Below are positions 33,807 through 42,370 of a DNA stretch of 44,519 nucleotides, one piece after another. This DNA comes from Rhodospirillales bacterium (GTDB lineage Bacteria; Pseudomonadota; Alphaproteobacteria; UBA828), in assembly GCA_028818565.1 (NCBI GenBank), contig JAPPNV010000022.1, positions 1 to 44,519 on the forward strand, given 5' to 3'. Every line of letters begins with the position of its first letter. Within the stretch, counting starts at the first letter, position 1. A model generated the notes under the pieces. The model was not told the origin of the DNA, ran no database searches, and saw only the letters and a program-made list of their open reading frames with translations. The translations under genes were made by a program, and so were the position numbers.

Positions 33807-34612
33807 GCGGGCCGCGGGGCCCAGAAGCGTTTTCGGATCGGCGGGGTCAGCCTGCCGCTGATCGCGCGGGAGACCCCATCGGCGATCGCGACCTGACAGG
33901 CTTCGGCCATCTCCTTGCGGGACCGGAACTGCTCGATGGTCACCGTCTCGTGGAACTGAATCGCGATCGTGGCATTGCCGAGACCGGCCACGTGCCAGAG
34001 GTGGCTCGCAAGCTCCATGTCGCCGTACCAGGCGTAGAACGGCCGGTAGGGCCGCCCCATGGGAATCCCGTTCAGGCGCGTGTAGGCGATCGAAACCGGC
34101 TGGACGACGAGCGGCTTGCCTCTGACCGGCTTCTCGGCAATGCCGAAGAAGGCGCTCTTGAACGGCAGCACCCTGTTGCCGTCATTGCTGGTGCCCTCCG
34201 GGAACAGGATCAGGTTGTCGCCGGACTCGAGCCGGGCCGTCATGTTGTCACGGTGATGGGCGGTGCGCGAGGCGCGGCGCTCCACGAACACGGTCCGCTG
34301 CAGTCTGGCGAGAAAGCCGAACATGGGCCAGCTCCGCACTTCGGCCTTGGCGACGAAGCTCCCCGGCACCACGGCGCCCAGCGCGCTGATGTCGAGGTAG
34401 GAGGTGTGGTTGCAGACGAAGAGGGTGGGCACGGTTCGCGACGCCTTGCCGTACCGCTCGATCCTGAAGCCGAAGATGCGGCACACGCCGCGGTGCCAGA
34501 TCATGGGCAGACGCTTGGCGAGCGGCGCACGAATTGCAATGAGAACCACCTGAAACGGGACCAGGCAGATGGTCCAGCCGAAGAAGCGGAGCAGCACCGC
34601 GAGCGCGATCAT
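33803..34612 (-). CDS. olsA: 1-acyl-sn-glycerol-3-phosphate acyltransferase family, probably OlsA
   Basis: A 269-residue PlsC-family protein with an N-terminal membrane segment (about 5-28). The acyltransferase motifs are CNHTSYLD (His69, Asp74), the second block around VFVERRA, FPEGTSNDG, and PVSIAY. ATG 34612 overlaps the upstream gene stop by four bases (ATGA). The upstream gene encodes an OlsB-like acyltransferase, so this is most likely OlsA, which adds the second acyl chain to lyso-ornithine lipid. A general phospholipid PlsC role cannot be excluded from the sequence. Confidence 0.85.
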   Translation of the reverse strand: MIALAVLLRFFGWTICLVPFQVVLIAIRAPLAKRLPMIWHRGVCRIFGFRIERYGKASRTVPTLFVCNHTSYLDISALGAVVPGSFVAKAEVRSWPMFGFLARLQRTVFVERRASRTAHHRDNMTARLESGDNLILFPEGTSNDGNRVLPFKSAFFGIAEKPVRGKPLVVQPVSIAYTRLNGIPMGRPYRPFYAWYGDMELASHLWHVAGLGNATIAIQFHETVTIEQFRSRKEMAEACQVAIADGVSRAISGRLTPPIRKRFWAPRPA

Positions 34613-35388
34613 GTGAGCTTGTCCCGGTAGCGTTGGGTCACGAGGTCGGTCTTGACGACGATGCTGACATCGACGCTGCCCCATTGCCAGTCGATCACCC
34701 CGCCGTCGCCGACGAAGCCGTTGAGCCTGAGATAGCCCTTGATGAGCGGCGGCACGGCCCGGAGTGCGGCACGCCTGTCCAGCTTCTCCTTGGGTATCAG
34801 GTCCATGTTCACGTAGTGCTCGTCCCTGGCGCGCGGGCGGAGCGCCGGCGGCGCAAGGTGGTTGTGATAGAGGTAGGAAAGCGGCTCGGCGTGTTCCTGC
34901 GGGTCAGTGCCCGGAAAGCTGGCGCAGCCGAACATGATCGGCACGTCGTAGTGCAGCACGTAGGCCGCATTGCCCCGCCACAGCAGGGTCATGGTGGTGC
35001 CGTTGCGGTAGGCGGGATCGACGCAGGAGCGGCCGAGCTCCAACACTTCTCCAGGTTGGGCGACGATCGTGTCGATGTCGTACTCCCAGGACGAGTAAAA
35101 GCCGCCGTGGGCATCCGCCACGGAGCGCCGGAGCAGGCGGTAGGTGCCGACCACCTTGTCGCCTGCGCTGCGGTCGTGGTCGATCACCATGAGATGGTCG
35201 CAATAGGCATCGAAGCGGTCGAAGTCGCGCTCGCGCGCCGCCATCTCGCCGCTCGGGTCGGCCGCCATCTCCTCGTAGAAGACGCGGTAGCGCAGCGCCT
35301 GGACGGCGTCCACGTCTGCCGGCGAGCGCGCCAGTCGAACTTCGAGGCTCCCGGCGACGATCCCGGCCATGAAATCATCGTCGGTCAT
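34609..35388 (-). CDS. olsB: Ornithine N-acyltransferase OlsB-like (GNAT fold)
   Basis: The 259-residue protein has the Hemolysin/OlsB type acyltransferase layout: LRYRVFYEEM near residue 31, DRFDAYCDHLMVID, VVGTYRLLRR, EVLELGRSCVDPAYRNG and a C-terminal GYLRLNGFVGDGG. OlsB moves a 3-hydroxyacyl chain from ACP to the alpha-amino group of ornithine, the first step of ornithine lipid synthesis in many alphaproteobacteria. It overlaps olsA by four bases and starts 15 bases after fur, suggesting one transcript fur-olsB-olsA. Confidence 0.87.
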   Translation of the reverse strand: MTDDDFMAGIVAGSLEVRLARSPADVDAVQALRYRVFYEEMAADPSGEMAARERDFDRFDAYCDHLMVIDHDRSAGDKVVGTYRLLRRSVADAHGGFYSSWEYDIDTIVAQPGEVLELGRSCVDPAYRNGTTMTLLWRGNAAYVLHYDVPIMFGCASFPGTDPQEHAEPLSYLYHNHLAPPALRPRARDEHYVNMDLIPKEKLDRRAALRAVPPLIKGYLRLNGFVGDGGVIDWQWGSVDVSIVVKTDLVTQRYRDKLT

Positions 35389-35403
35389 GGGCTCCTGCGA
35401 GCT

Positions 35404-35844
35404 TCAGTCTTCAGGCGTGTTGAGCGGGACCGCGTAAAGCTCCAGCCGGTGATCCACCAGCTTGTAGCCGAGCGCCTTGGCGACGGCGGCCTGGAGCGCC
35501 TCGATCTCCTCGTTCTGAAACTCGATCACCTTGCCCGACGTGAGGTCGATCAGGTGATCGTGGTGCTCGTCGGGATGTTCCTCGTAGCGCGCCCGCCCGT
35601 CGCGAAAGTCGTGGCGCTCCAGCAGGCCACATTCCTCGAAGAGCCGCACTGTGCGATAGACCGTCGCCAGGCTGATGCGCGGATCGATGGCGGTCGCGCG
35701 CTGGTAGAGCCCCTCCACATCGGGATGGTCCCTGGCGTCCGACAGGACGCGTGCGATCACACGCCGCTGTTCGGTCATCTTCAAACCGATTTCGGCGCAT
35801 CGCTTTTCGAGGTTCGATGCCGGCACGGGGGCCTGCTTCTCCAC
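35404..35844 (-). CDS. fur: Fur family metal-dependent transcriptional regulator
   Basis: A 146-residue protein with a winged helix at the N-terminus (KMTEQRRVIARVL, ISLATVYRTVRLFEECGLL) and a metal/dimer domain with DEHHDHLIDLTSGKVIEF. The C-terminal CxxC zinc site of E. coli Fur is absent, as usual in alphaproteobacterial Fur/Mur proteins, some of which answer to manganese rather than iron. The metal cannot be told here. Start is GTG (MEKQAPVP). It heads the minus-strand group fur-olsB-olsA, and its candidate -10 box lies very close, implying a short leader. Confidence 0.93.
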   Translation of the reverse strand: MEKQAPVPASNLEKRCAEIGLKMTEQRRVIARVLSDARDHPDVEGLYQRATAIDPRISLATVYRTVRLFEECGLLERHDFRDGRARYEEHPDEHHDHLIDLTSGKVIEFQNEEIEALQAAVAKALGYKLVDHRLELYAVPLNTPED

Positions 35845-35862
35845 GGCCGTGTGACTCGCGGC

Positions 35863-35868
35863 ATTATA
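35863..35868 (-). promoter_or_regulatory. Candidate -10 box of fur
   Basis: The minus strand reads TATAAT 19 bases upstream of the fur GTG. The expected leader would be about 12 bases, nearly leaderless, which fits the lack of a ribosome binding site before the GTG. No clear -35 hexamer is seen. Confidence 0.35.
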
Positions 35869-35961
35869 GGCCAGAGCGCGGGGCGTGGCGACTACTGCCG
35901 CCCGGAATTGGCTCGCGCGGTGGCAATCGAACCCCGATTGGCCTAGGCTCCGCGCACGGAC

Positions 35962-36099
35962 GTGGCCGGCTGGCTATTAGATGAACTCAACGCCTTTCGA
36001 GATCTTGCGCAGATCATCTCTTGGGTGAGCACCTACCTCGATACGGACACGCTCTTTATGGAGACCTCGAAGGAGCTGATCGAGTGCCTGAACCGATGA
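35962..36099 (+). CDS. Small hypothetical protein, 45 residues, first of an overlapping chain
   Basis: GTG 35962 opens a 45-residue frame that reads MAGWLLDELNAFRDLAQI and continues as an acidic, Leu-rich amphipathic helix to ECLNR. Its TGA (36097-36099) overlaps the ATG of the next small gene (ATGA). No ribosome site is clear and no family is recognised. The support is the helical composition and the repeated stop-start overlaps with the genes that follow. It could be chance. Confidence 0.3.
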   Translation: MAGWLLDELNAFRDLAQIISWVSTYLDTDTLFMETSKELIECLNR

Positions 36100-36299
36100 T
36101 CGCGCTATCGGCCTTGGCGCTCACCGCGGTCATGACGTGCGAGGCGCCAGATGGCGGCGCGCTCCCCTCGGAGTGCGAAGCGGAAACCCCCATCGTCGAG
36201 GCGCCGCCTCCGACGCGCGTCTTCCTAGGCGTTGACTGCAGTAAACCGTTTATCGTCAGCCTCCCGGACGACGCGCTCACGGAGTGCGAGAGCGAATGA
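36096..36299 (+). CDS. Small secreted or membrane-anchored protein with four Cys, 67 residues
   Basis: ATG 36096 overlaps the previous stop. The 67-residue product has a short hydrophobic N-terminus (MIALSALALTAVMTC) that could be a signal or weak lipoprotein signal with Cys15, then a Pro/Glu-rich acidic segment (TPIVEAPPPT) and three more Cys at 27, 48 and 64 (VDCSKPF, TECESE). No family is recognised. The stop overlaps the next ATG. Exported location is inferred. Confidence 0.4.
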   Translation: MIALSALALTAVMTCEAPDGGALPSECEAETPIVEAPPPTRVFLGVDCSKPFIVSLPDDALTECESE

Positions 36300-36346
36300 T
36301 GATTCCGGCATTCCTCATCAACTTGGATCGGCGAGAGAATGCGTAA
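36296..36346 (+). pseudogene. 16-codon fragment resembling the start of a GT25 glycosyltransferase
   Basis: Two ATGs at 36296 and 36299 open MMIPAFLINLDRRENA and then stop at TAA 36344. The VINLDRR-type opening is the hallmark N-terminus of glycosyltransferase family 25 (LPS and glycan modification). Nothing after the stop, in any frame, continues the family, and the methyltransferase ATG at 36339 overlaps this end. It may be the leftover of a deleted GT25 gene or a translated leader coupling the neighbours. The match is short, so the call is tentative. Confidence 0.4.
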
Positions 36347-36953
36347 CCCTATCCAGCGCCTGACGGGCCCCAGCCGAGCCGCACGCCGCGAGGCCACATG
36401 TAATTCCCGTTACTACCAAGGCCGGCATGAGGCATCCAAGGGATACCAGAAAAATAACTGGCTGGTTGGAGAAAGACTCCTTCTGGAGATGACGTGCGGG
36501 AAGACTATCATCGAGATCGGTTGCGGAAATGGACAGTTTTTGAGGGAAGCGTCCATGATCGCCAAGAGTGTTCACGGCATTGATTGGGCGATCAGCCCAA
36601 GTATGGACAATTTGCCTCCAAATGTAACTTTCTCCCAGGCTGATCTGTTGTCGGAACCTATCCCGAATGCTGATGTTCTTTGCTCGGGCGACGTGTTGGA
36701 GCACTTCCCCGAGGACGCATTGGATGCGCTAATCGAGACAATCTTGCTCGCGGCACCGGCCCAGTATCACGTCATAGCGTGCTTTGACGACAACCACAGC
36801 CACTTGACAATTAAGAAGCCGGATTGGTGGTTGCGCAGATTCCAGGAGATCGGGAACCGGAAATTCCATTGCGAGTCGCGCTATAGGAAGCGCAACCGCA
36901 TATTCAGACGCAAACAGGTCGCGATTATCTACTCGCCGGCGATGGGGGAATAG
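36339..36953 (+). CDS. Class I SAM-dependent methyltransferase in a low-GC island
   Basis: A 204-residue protein with the SAM-binding motif I IIEIGCGNGQFLREA (about 60-74), an acidic residue after the second strand (VHGIDWA), VTFSQADLL, and CSGDVLEHFPEDALDAL as motif IV. The segment YYQGRHEASKGYQKNNWLV at the N-terminus resembles glycan or lipopolysaccharide methyltransferases. The C-terminal part is Arg/Lys-rich. Base composition is clearly lower in GC (about 43-55 percent in the lines I counted) than the surroundings, pointing to horizontal acquisition. Substrate unknown; a sugar is the best guess given the adjacent GT25-like fragment. Confidence 0.75.
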   Translation: MRNPIQRLTGPSRAARREATCNSRYYQGRHEASKGYQKNNWLVGERLLLEMTCGKTIIEIGCGNGQFLREASMIAKSVHGIDWAISPSMDNLPPNVTFSQADLLSEPIPNADVLCSGDVLEHFPEDALDALIETILLAAPAQYHVIACFDDNHSHLTIKKPDWWLRRFQEIGNRKFHCESRYRKRNRIFRRKQVAIIYSPAMGE

Positions 36954-37027
36954 AGCCAAGACCACGCGCTGTGAGGAAATCTGGGACAGGCCGGCAGAAA
37001 CCGGCCGCCCAATCAGGAAGGGACAAC

Positions 37028-37312
37028 ATGCAAGACGACGCTGACCCTGCTCAGACGGTGGCTCGATCGAGGATCGAGGTCTCCGAAATCACGATCTTCG
37101 CCTTCGCAATCCTGGCTACCATCGCCGAGCACGATCCTGACCTCGCAAAAAGGGTGCTTGAGACCATCCCGCGCCCGCCGCCGGATGGCGTAGAGTCTCT
37201 CAATATCCACTCCCACGCGGTCCAAGTCTTTTTGGTGACTTTCTGCACGAACTCCGCGGCCAACTCTCGGGGAAGCGGCATTGTAAGGGAATTCATCCTT
37301 GCAACCTCCTGA
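37028..37312 (+). CDS. Hypothetical protein, 94 residues
   Basis: ATG 37028 is preceded by AGGAAGGG at ideal distance, the strongest ribosome site in this part of the window, which supports a real gene. The product has a central hydrophobic helix (ITIFAFAILATIAEHD), a Pro-rich turn (IPRPPPDG) and a second hydrophobic stretch (HAVQVFLVTFC). No family is recognised. Composition matches the low-GC island. Confidence 0.5.
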   Translation: MQDDADPAQTVARSRIEVSEITIFAFAILATIAEHDPDLAKRVLETIPRPPPDGVESLNIHSHAVQVFLVTFCTNSAANSRGSGIVREFILATS

Positions 37313-37370
37313 GTATTCAAACTGACCCACTACCCGCACTGGAGCGCCACGCACCCGGCGACACGGTCCC

Positions 37371-37751
37371 ATGGCCAATCCAAAGCCCGACCTTTCGAAG
37401 CAGCAGATCCTCGAGTCCATCGGCCGGATCGTCGCGGACGGAGAGGGCCGCGACTCGGGCTCTGCCGAGGGTGCGCCGTCGGAGGCCGAGCCCGCGCCCG
37501 CCGCGGGCGATGACGACGACATCCTGGACCTGGTCGACAGGGTGGACGAGCAAGGCAACGTAATCCGTCTGGATCGGGAGCGTGAAGGCGTGCCGGAGGT
37601 TGCGGAGGATGCCCGGGCCAGCGAGAGCCAAGTGCTGGAGACGCTCCGGCCGATGCTGCAGGCATGGCTCGACACCCACATGCCGCCGATGGTCGAGCGC
37701 CTGGTCAAGCGCGAGATCGAACGCGTGTCGAGCCGTCCAAAGCCCGAGTGA
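37371..37751 (+). CDS. popZ: DUF2497 protein, PopZ-like polar organiser
   Basis: A 126-residue protein with the PopZ layout: an N-terminal helix that binds clients ([18 protein letters not shown], about 8-25), an acidic Pro/Ala/Glu-rich disordered linker (about 26-80), and C-terminal oligomerisation helices ([16 protein letters not shown] and [13 protein letters not shown], about 90-122). PopZ assembles at the cell poles and anchors the chromosome origin and polarity factors in alphaproteobacteria. The short linker makes it smaller than Caulobacter PopZ. The position just upstream of valS agrees with other alphaproteobacteria. Orthology is likely but unproven. Confidence 0.82.
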   Translation: MANPKPDLSKQQILESIGRIVADGEGRDSGSAEGAPSEAEPAPAAGDDDDILDLVDRVDEQGNVIRLDREREGVPEVAEDARASESQVLETLRPMLQAWLDTHMPPMVERLVKREIERVSSRPKPE

Positions 37752-37824
37752 TGCCTTCCCGCAACCTGCCTTTCCGCCTGCCGCCGCACTAGCCCCATCT
37801 CCCCGAAACGGTTACGAGACGACG

Positions 37825-40476
37825 ATGCTGGAGAAGACCTATCGGCCTGCCGATTTCGAAGGCCGTCTTTACGAGCTCTGGGAGAAGAGCGGCGGCTTTG
37901 CCGGGAACCCCGGCGGCGGCACGCCCTGGTGCGTGATGATGCCGCCGCCGAACGTCACCGGCAGCCTGCACATGGGGCATGCGCTCAACAATACGCTGCA
38001 GGACGTGCTCACCCGCTACCGCCGCAAGACCGGCCGCAACGCGCTCTGGCAGCCGGGCATGGACCACGCCGGGATCGCGACGCAGATGGTGGTCGAGCGC
38101 CAGTTGGCCGATGAGGGCACCGACCGGCGCACCCTCGGCCGCGATGCCTTCATCGACCGGGTCTGGTCCTGGAAGGCGGAATCAGGCGGCGCCATCGGGC
38201 GCCAGCTGCGCCGCCTCGGCTCTTCGCCCGACTGGTCGCGCGAGCGCTTCACCATGGACGAGGGCCTGAGCCGGGCGGTGCTCGAGGTCTTCGTCACCCT
38301 CTACCGGCAGGGCCTGATCTACCGCGACAAGCGCCTGGTCAACTGGGATCCGGTATTGGGCACCGCGATCTCCGACCTGGAGGTCGAGCAGCGCGAGATG
38401 CGGGATGGCAGGCTCTGGCACATCCGCTACCCGCTGGAGGGGCGGCCCGGCGAGCACATCGTCGTCGCCACCACCCGGCCCGAGACAATGCTGGGCGATA
38501 CCGCCGTCGCCGTGCACCCGGAGGACGAGCGCTACCGGGGCCTCGTCGGCAGCCGCGCCGTGCTGCCGCTGGTCGGCCGCTGCCTGCCGATCGTCGCCGA
38601 TGACTACGCCGATCCCGAGCAGGGCTCGGGCGCGGTGAAGATCACGCCGGCCCACGACTTCAACGACTTCGAGGTGGGCCGCCGCCACGACCTCGCCATC
38701 GTCAACGTGTTCGACGCCGAGGCCCGGATCAACGAGAACGCGCCCGAGGCCTACCGCGGCCTCGACCGGATGGAAGCCCGCGAGCGCGTGCTCGCCGACC
38801 TCGAAGCGCAGGACCTGATCGAGGCGGTCGAAGCGCACGTCCACACCGTGCCCCACGGCGACCGCTCCGGCGCGGTGATCGAGCCGTGGCTCACCGACCA
38901 GTGGTACGTCGATGCCAAGACCCTCGCCGCGCCCGCCATCGAGGCGGTGGAGGACGGCCGCATCCGCTTCGTGCCCGAGCGCTGGACCAACACCTATTTC
39001 GAGTGGATGCGCAACATCCAGCCCTGGTGCATCTCGCGCCAGCTCTGGTGGGGGCATCGCATCCCGGCGTGGTACGGCCCCGACGGCCAGGTCTTCGTCG
39101 CCGCCACCGAGGCCGAGGCCGAGGAGCAGGCGGCGCAGCACTACGGCAGGGCGGAGCCGCTGAGCCGCGACGAGGACGTGCTGGACACCTGGTTCTCATC
39201 GGGCCTCTGGCCGTTCTCGACCCTGGGCTGGCCCGAGCGCGCGCAAGCGCTGGAGACCTACTACCCCAACAGCGATCTGATCACCGGCTTCGACATCATC
39301 TTCTTCTGGGTCGCCCGCATGGTGATGCTCGGCATGCACTTCATGGGCGATGTTCCCTTCCGCACCGTCTACATCCATGCGCTCGTGCGGGACGAGAAGG
39401 GGCAGAAGATGTCGAAGAGCAAGGGCAACGTGATCGACCCGCTCGCGCTCATCGACGAGTACGGCGCCGACGCGCTGCGCTTCACGCTGGCCGCGATGGA
39501 GGCGCAGGGGCGGGACATCAAGCTCGCCGAGAGCCGCGTCGCCGGCTACCGCAACTTCGCCACCAAGCTCTGGAATGCCGCGCGCTTCTGCGAGGCGAAC
39601 GGGTGCAAGCCCGTCCCCGGCTTCGATCCCGCCAAAGCCGAGGACCAGGTCAACCGCTGGATCGTGGGGGAGGCCGCCCGCGCGGCCCGCGACGTGTCGG
39701 CGGCGCTCGACTCCTACCGCTTCGACGCGGCGGCGGGCGCGGTCTACCACTTCACCTGGGACGTCTTCTGCGACTGGTATCTGGAGCTCTCCAAGCCGAC
39801 GCTCTCCGGCCCCGACGGGCCGGCGAAGGCGGAAACCCGCGCCACCGCCGCCTGGGTGCTGGATACGATCCTGGGCCTGCTCCACCCCTTCATGCCCTTC
39901 GTCACCGAGGAGCTCTGGGGCCGGATCGACGAAGGCAGGGAAGGCACCCTGATCACCGCGCCCTGGCCCGCGCTGGACGAGAGCATCGGCGACGCCGACG
40001 CCGCGCACGAGATGGACTGGGTGGTGCGGCTCGTCACCGCGGTGCGCGCCGTCAGGGCCGAAATGAACGTGCCGGCCGGCGCCCGCATCGCATTGGGCTT
40101 GCGCGGGTGCGCGCCGGAGACGGCGGCGCGTCTCGATCGCCACCGCGAGGTCATCGCCCGCCTCGCCCGTCTCAGCGAGGCCGAGGCGCTGGACGGCGAG
40201 GTGCCGCCCGGCTCGGTGCAGATGATGCTGGACGAAGCGACCATCGTGCTGCCGCTGGCGGGCGTGATCGAGTTCGACAAGGAGCGCGCGAGGCTCGACC
40301 GGGAACTCGGCAAGGTGGGCAAGGAGCGCGCCAAGCTGGAGAGCAAGCTCGAGAACGAGCAATTTCTGGCGCGGGCGCCGGCCCACGTCGTCGAAGAGCA
40401 GCGCGGGCGCCTCGACGAGGCCTGCACGGCGGAGGCCCGGCTCAAGGCCGCATTGGAGCGTATCGCTGCGTCGTGA
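37825..40476 (+). CDS. valS: Valine-tRNA ligase
   Basis: ValRS charges tRNA-Val and edits threonine. The 883-residue protein has the HIGH motif in [14 protein letters not shown] (49-52), the CP1 editing domain with [16 protein letters not shown], the KMSKS motif in [14 protein letters not shown], the anticodon-binding domain, and a C-terminal coiled coil (about 815-883, [20 protein letters not shown]) that ValRS uses to hold its tRNA. ATG 37825 matches the family start; an open frame continues upstream but is not homologous. Confidence 0.97.
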   Translation: MLEKTYRPADFEGRLYELWEKSGGFAGNPGGGTPWCVMMPPPNVTGSLHMGHALNNTLQDVLTRYRRKTGRNALWQPGMDHAGIATQMVVERQLADEGTDRRTLGRDAFIDRVWSWKAESGGAIGRQLRRLGSSPDWSRERFTMDEGLSRAVLEVFVTLYRQGLIYRDKRLVNWDPVLGTAISDLEVEQREMRDGRLWHIRYPLEGRPGEHIVVATTRPETMLGDTAVAVHPEDERYRGLVGSRAVLPLVGRCLPIVADDYADPEQGSGAVKITPAHDFNDFEVGRRHDLAIVNVFDAEARINENAPEAYRGLDRMEARERVLADLEAQDLIEAVEAHVHTVPHGDRSGAVIEPWLTDQWYVDAKTLAAPAIEAVEDGRIRFVPERWTNTYFEWMRNIQPWCISRQLWWGHRIPAWYGPDGQVFVAATEAEAEEQAAQHYGRAEPLSRDEDVLDTWFSSGLWPFSTLGWPERAQALETYYPNSDLITGFDIIFFWVARMVMLGMHFMGDVPFRTVYIHALVRDEKGQKMSKSKGNVIDPLALIDEYGADALRFTLAAMEAQGRDIKLAESRVAGYRNFATKLWNAARFCEANGCKPVPGFDPAKAEDQVNRWIVGEAARAARDVSAALDSYRFDAAAGAVYHFTWDVFCDWYLELSKPTLSGPDGPAKAETRATAAWVLDTILGLLHPFMPFVTEELWGRIDEGREGTLITAPWPALDESIGDADAAHEMDWVVRLVTAVRAVRAEMNVPAGARIALGLRGCAPETAARLDRHREVIARLARLSEAEALDGEVPPGSVQMMLDEATIVLPLAGVIEFDKERARLDRELGKVGKERAKLESKLENEQFLARAPAHVVEEQRGRLDEACTAEARLKAALERIAAS

Positions 40477-40623
40477 CGACGCTGAAAACAACACGCGCTG
40501 CTTGACCACAGCCTACGGGGGCGAGTAAGCCGTGCGCCGGCGGGCCCTGTCTGACGGGGCCGGCCCATGCGGAATTTGGCGCACCGCCGCGAGAGGGCGG
40601 GCGGTGCGAGGGGGAAGGGCGCC

Positions 40624-42345
40624 ATGAGCACGAAATTCGACAAGTCCAAGCTGCCGAGCAGGCACATCACCGAAGGGGCGAAGAGCGCGGCGCACCGCTC
40701 GTTCTTCTATGCCATGGGCGTCTCTCGCCAGGCGATGAGCCGGCCCATCGTGGGCGTCGCCACCACCTGGAACGAGACCGCGCCCTGCAATATCACGCTG
40801 CGCCGCCAGGCTCTGGCGGCGAAGACCGGCGTGGACGAGGCTGGGGGCACGCCGCGCGAGTTCACCACCATCACGGTGACCGACGGCATCGCCATGGGCC
40901 ATCAGGGCATGAAGTCCTCGCTCGTCTCCCGCGATGTGATCGCGGATTCCGTGGAGCTCACCATGCGCGGGCATTCCTACGACGCGCTGGTGGGCATCGC
41001 CGGCTGCGACAAGTCGCTGCCCGGCATGATGATGGCGCTGGTGCGGCTCAACGTGCCGGGCGTCTTCCTCTATGGCGGCTCCATCCTGCCGGGGCGCTTC
41101 CGCGGCAAGGACGTCACGGTGATGGACGTCTACGAGTATTACGGCAAGCTCAACGAGGGCGACGTCACGGAGGAGGACCTGGCCGAGCTCGAGGCGGTGG
41201 CGTGCCCCTCCGGCGGCTCCTGCGGCGGCCAGTTCACCGCCAACACCATGGCCTGCGTCTCCGAGGCGATCGGCCTCGCGCTGCCGCATTCGGCCGGCGC
41301 GCCGGCGGTCTACGAATCCCGCGACGAGTTCGCCGTGGCCTCGGGCTCGTGCGTTATGGACCTGATCGAGAAGAACCTGCGCCCCCGCGACATCGTCACC
41401 CACAAGGCGATGGAGAACGCGGCGACGGTGGTGGCGGCCACCGGCGGCTCCACCAACGCCGGGCTGCACCTGCCCGCCATCGCGAACGAGGCGGGGATCG
41501 ACTTCGATCTCGCGGCGGTGGCGGAAGTCTTCAGGCGCACGCCCTACATCGCCGACCTGAAGCCCGGCGGCCGCTACGTGGCGAAGGACCTGTTCGAGGT
41601 GGGCGGCGTGCCCATCGTGCTGAAGGCGCTGCTCGAGGGCGGCTACCTGCACGGCGACTGCATGACCGTGACCGGCAAGACGCTCGCCGAGAATCTTGCG
41701 GACGTGAAGTTCTCCACCGAGCAGGACGTGGTGGTGCCGACCTCCGCCCCGCTCTCGCCCACCGGCGGCGTGGTGGGGCTGAGCGGCAACCTCGCGCCGG
41801 AGGGCGCCATCGTGAAGGTTGCCGGCCTCTCGCGGCTGCGCCACGTGGGGCCCGCGCGCTGCTTCGACACAGAGGAAGAGGCGATGAAGGCGATCGTCAG
41901 CCGCGACTACCGCTCCGGCGACGTGATCGTGATCCGCTACGAGGGGCCGAAGGGCGGCCCCGGCATGCGCGAGATGCTGGCCGTCACCTCCCAGATCTAC
42001 GGCCAGGGCAAGGGCGAGGAGGTCGCGCTCATCACCGACGGCCGGTTCTCCGGTGCAACGCGGGGCTTCTGCATCGGCCACGTGGGGCCGGAGGCCGCCG
42101 TGGGCGGACCCATCGCGCTGCTGCGCGACGGCGATCAGGTGACCATCGACGCGACCAGCGGCGAGCTCAGCGTGGCACTTTCCGACGCGGAGATGGCGGA
42201 ACGACGCAAGTCCTGGACCGCGCGCTCGCACGACTACCAGTCGGGCGCGCTCTGGAAGTATGCGGCGACCGTGGGCCCGGCCTACCAGGGCGCGGTGACG
42301 CATCCCGGCGGCGCGGCGGAAACCCATTGCTTCGCGGACATTTGA
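40624..42345 (+). CDS. ilvD: Dihydroxy-acid dehydratase
   Basis: IlvD dehydrates 2,3-dihydroxy acids to the 2-oxo acids of valine, leucine and isoleucine synthesis. The 573-residue protein is of the shorter type with three cluster cysteines: Cys55 (TAPCNITL), Cys128 (GIAGCDKSLPG) and Cys200 (PSGGSCGGQFTANTM), expected to hold a [2Fe-2S] cluster. Asp86 (VTDGIAMGH) and Lys130 are the metal site residues. The end TDGRFSGATRGFCIGHVGPE is standard. GAGGGGGAAGG precedes ATG 40624. The 147-base gap after valS holds a GC-rich imperfect repeat near 40539-40565 but no clear attenuator. Confidence 0.96.
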   Translation: MSTKFDKSKLPSRHITEGAKSAAHRSFFYAMGVSRQAMSRPIVGVATTWNETAPCNITLRRQALAAKTGVDEAGGTPREFTTITVTDGIAMGHQGMKSSLVSRDVIADSVELTMRGHSYDALVGIAGCDKSLPGMMMALVRLNVPGVFLYGGSILPGRFRGKDVTVMDVYEYYGKLNEGDVTEEDLAELEAVACPSGGSCGGQFTANTMACVSEAIGLALPHSAGAPAVYESRDEFAVASGSCVMDLIEKNLRPRDIVTHKAMENAATVVAATGGSTNAGLHLPAIANEAGIDFDLAAVAEVFRRTPYIADLKPGGRYVAKDLFEVGGVPIVLKALLEGGYLHGDCMTVTGKTLAENLADVKFSTEQDVVVPTSAPLSPTGGVVGLSGNLAPEGAIVKVAGLSRLRHVGPARCFDTEEEAMKAIVSRDYRSGDVIVIRYEGPKGGPGMREMLAVTSQIYGQGKGEEVALITDGRFSGATRGFCIGHVGPEAAVGGPIALLRDGDQVTIDATSGELSVALSDAEMAERRKSWTARSHDYQSGALWKYAATVGPAYQGAVTHPGGAAETHCFADI

Positions 42346-42370
42346 GCGCTCGCTCTCGCGGTCGCGGGCC

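Noticed and set aside
40477-40623. Possible attenuator or leader peptide for branched-chain amino acids before ilvD
   Set aside because: No short frame rich in Val, Leu or Ile codons, and the GC-rich repeat has no terminator T tract.
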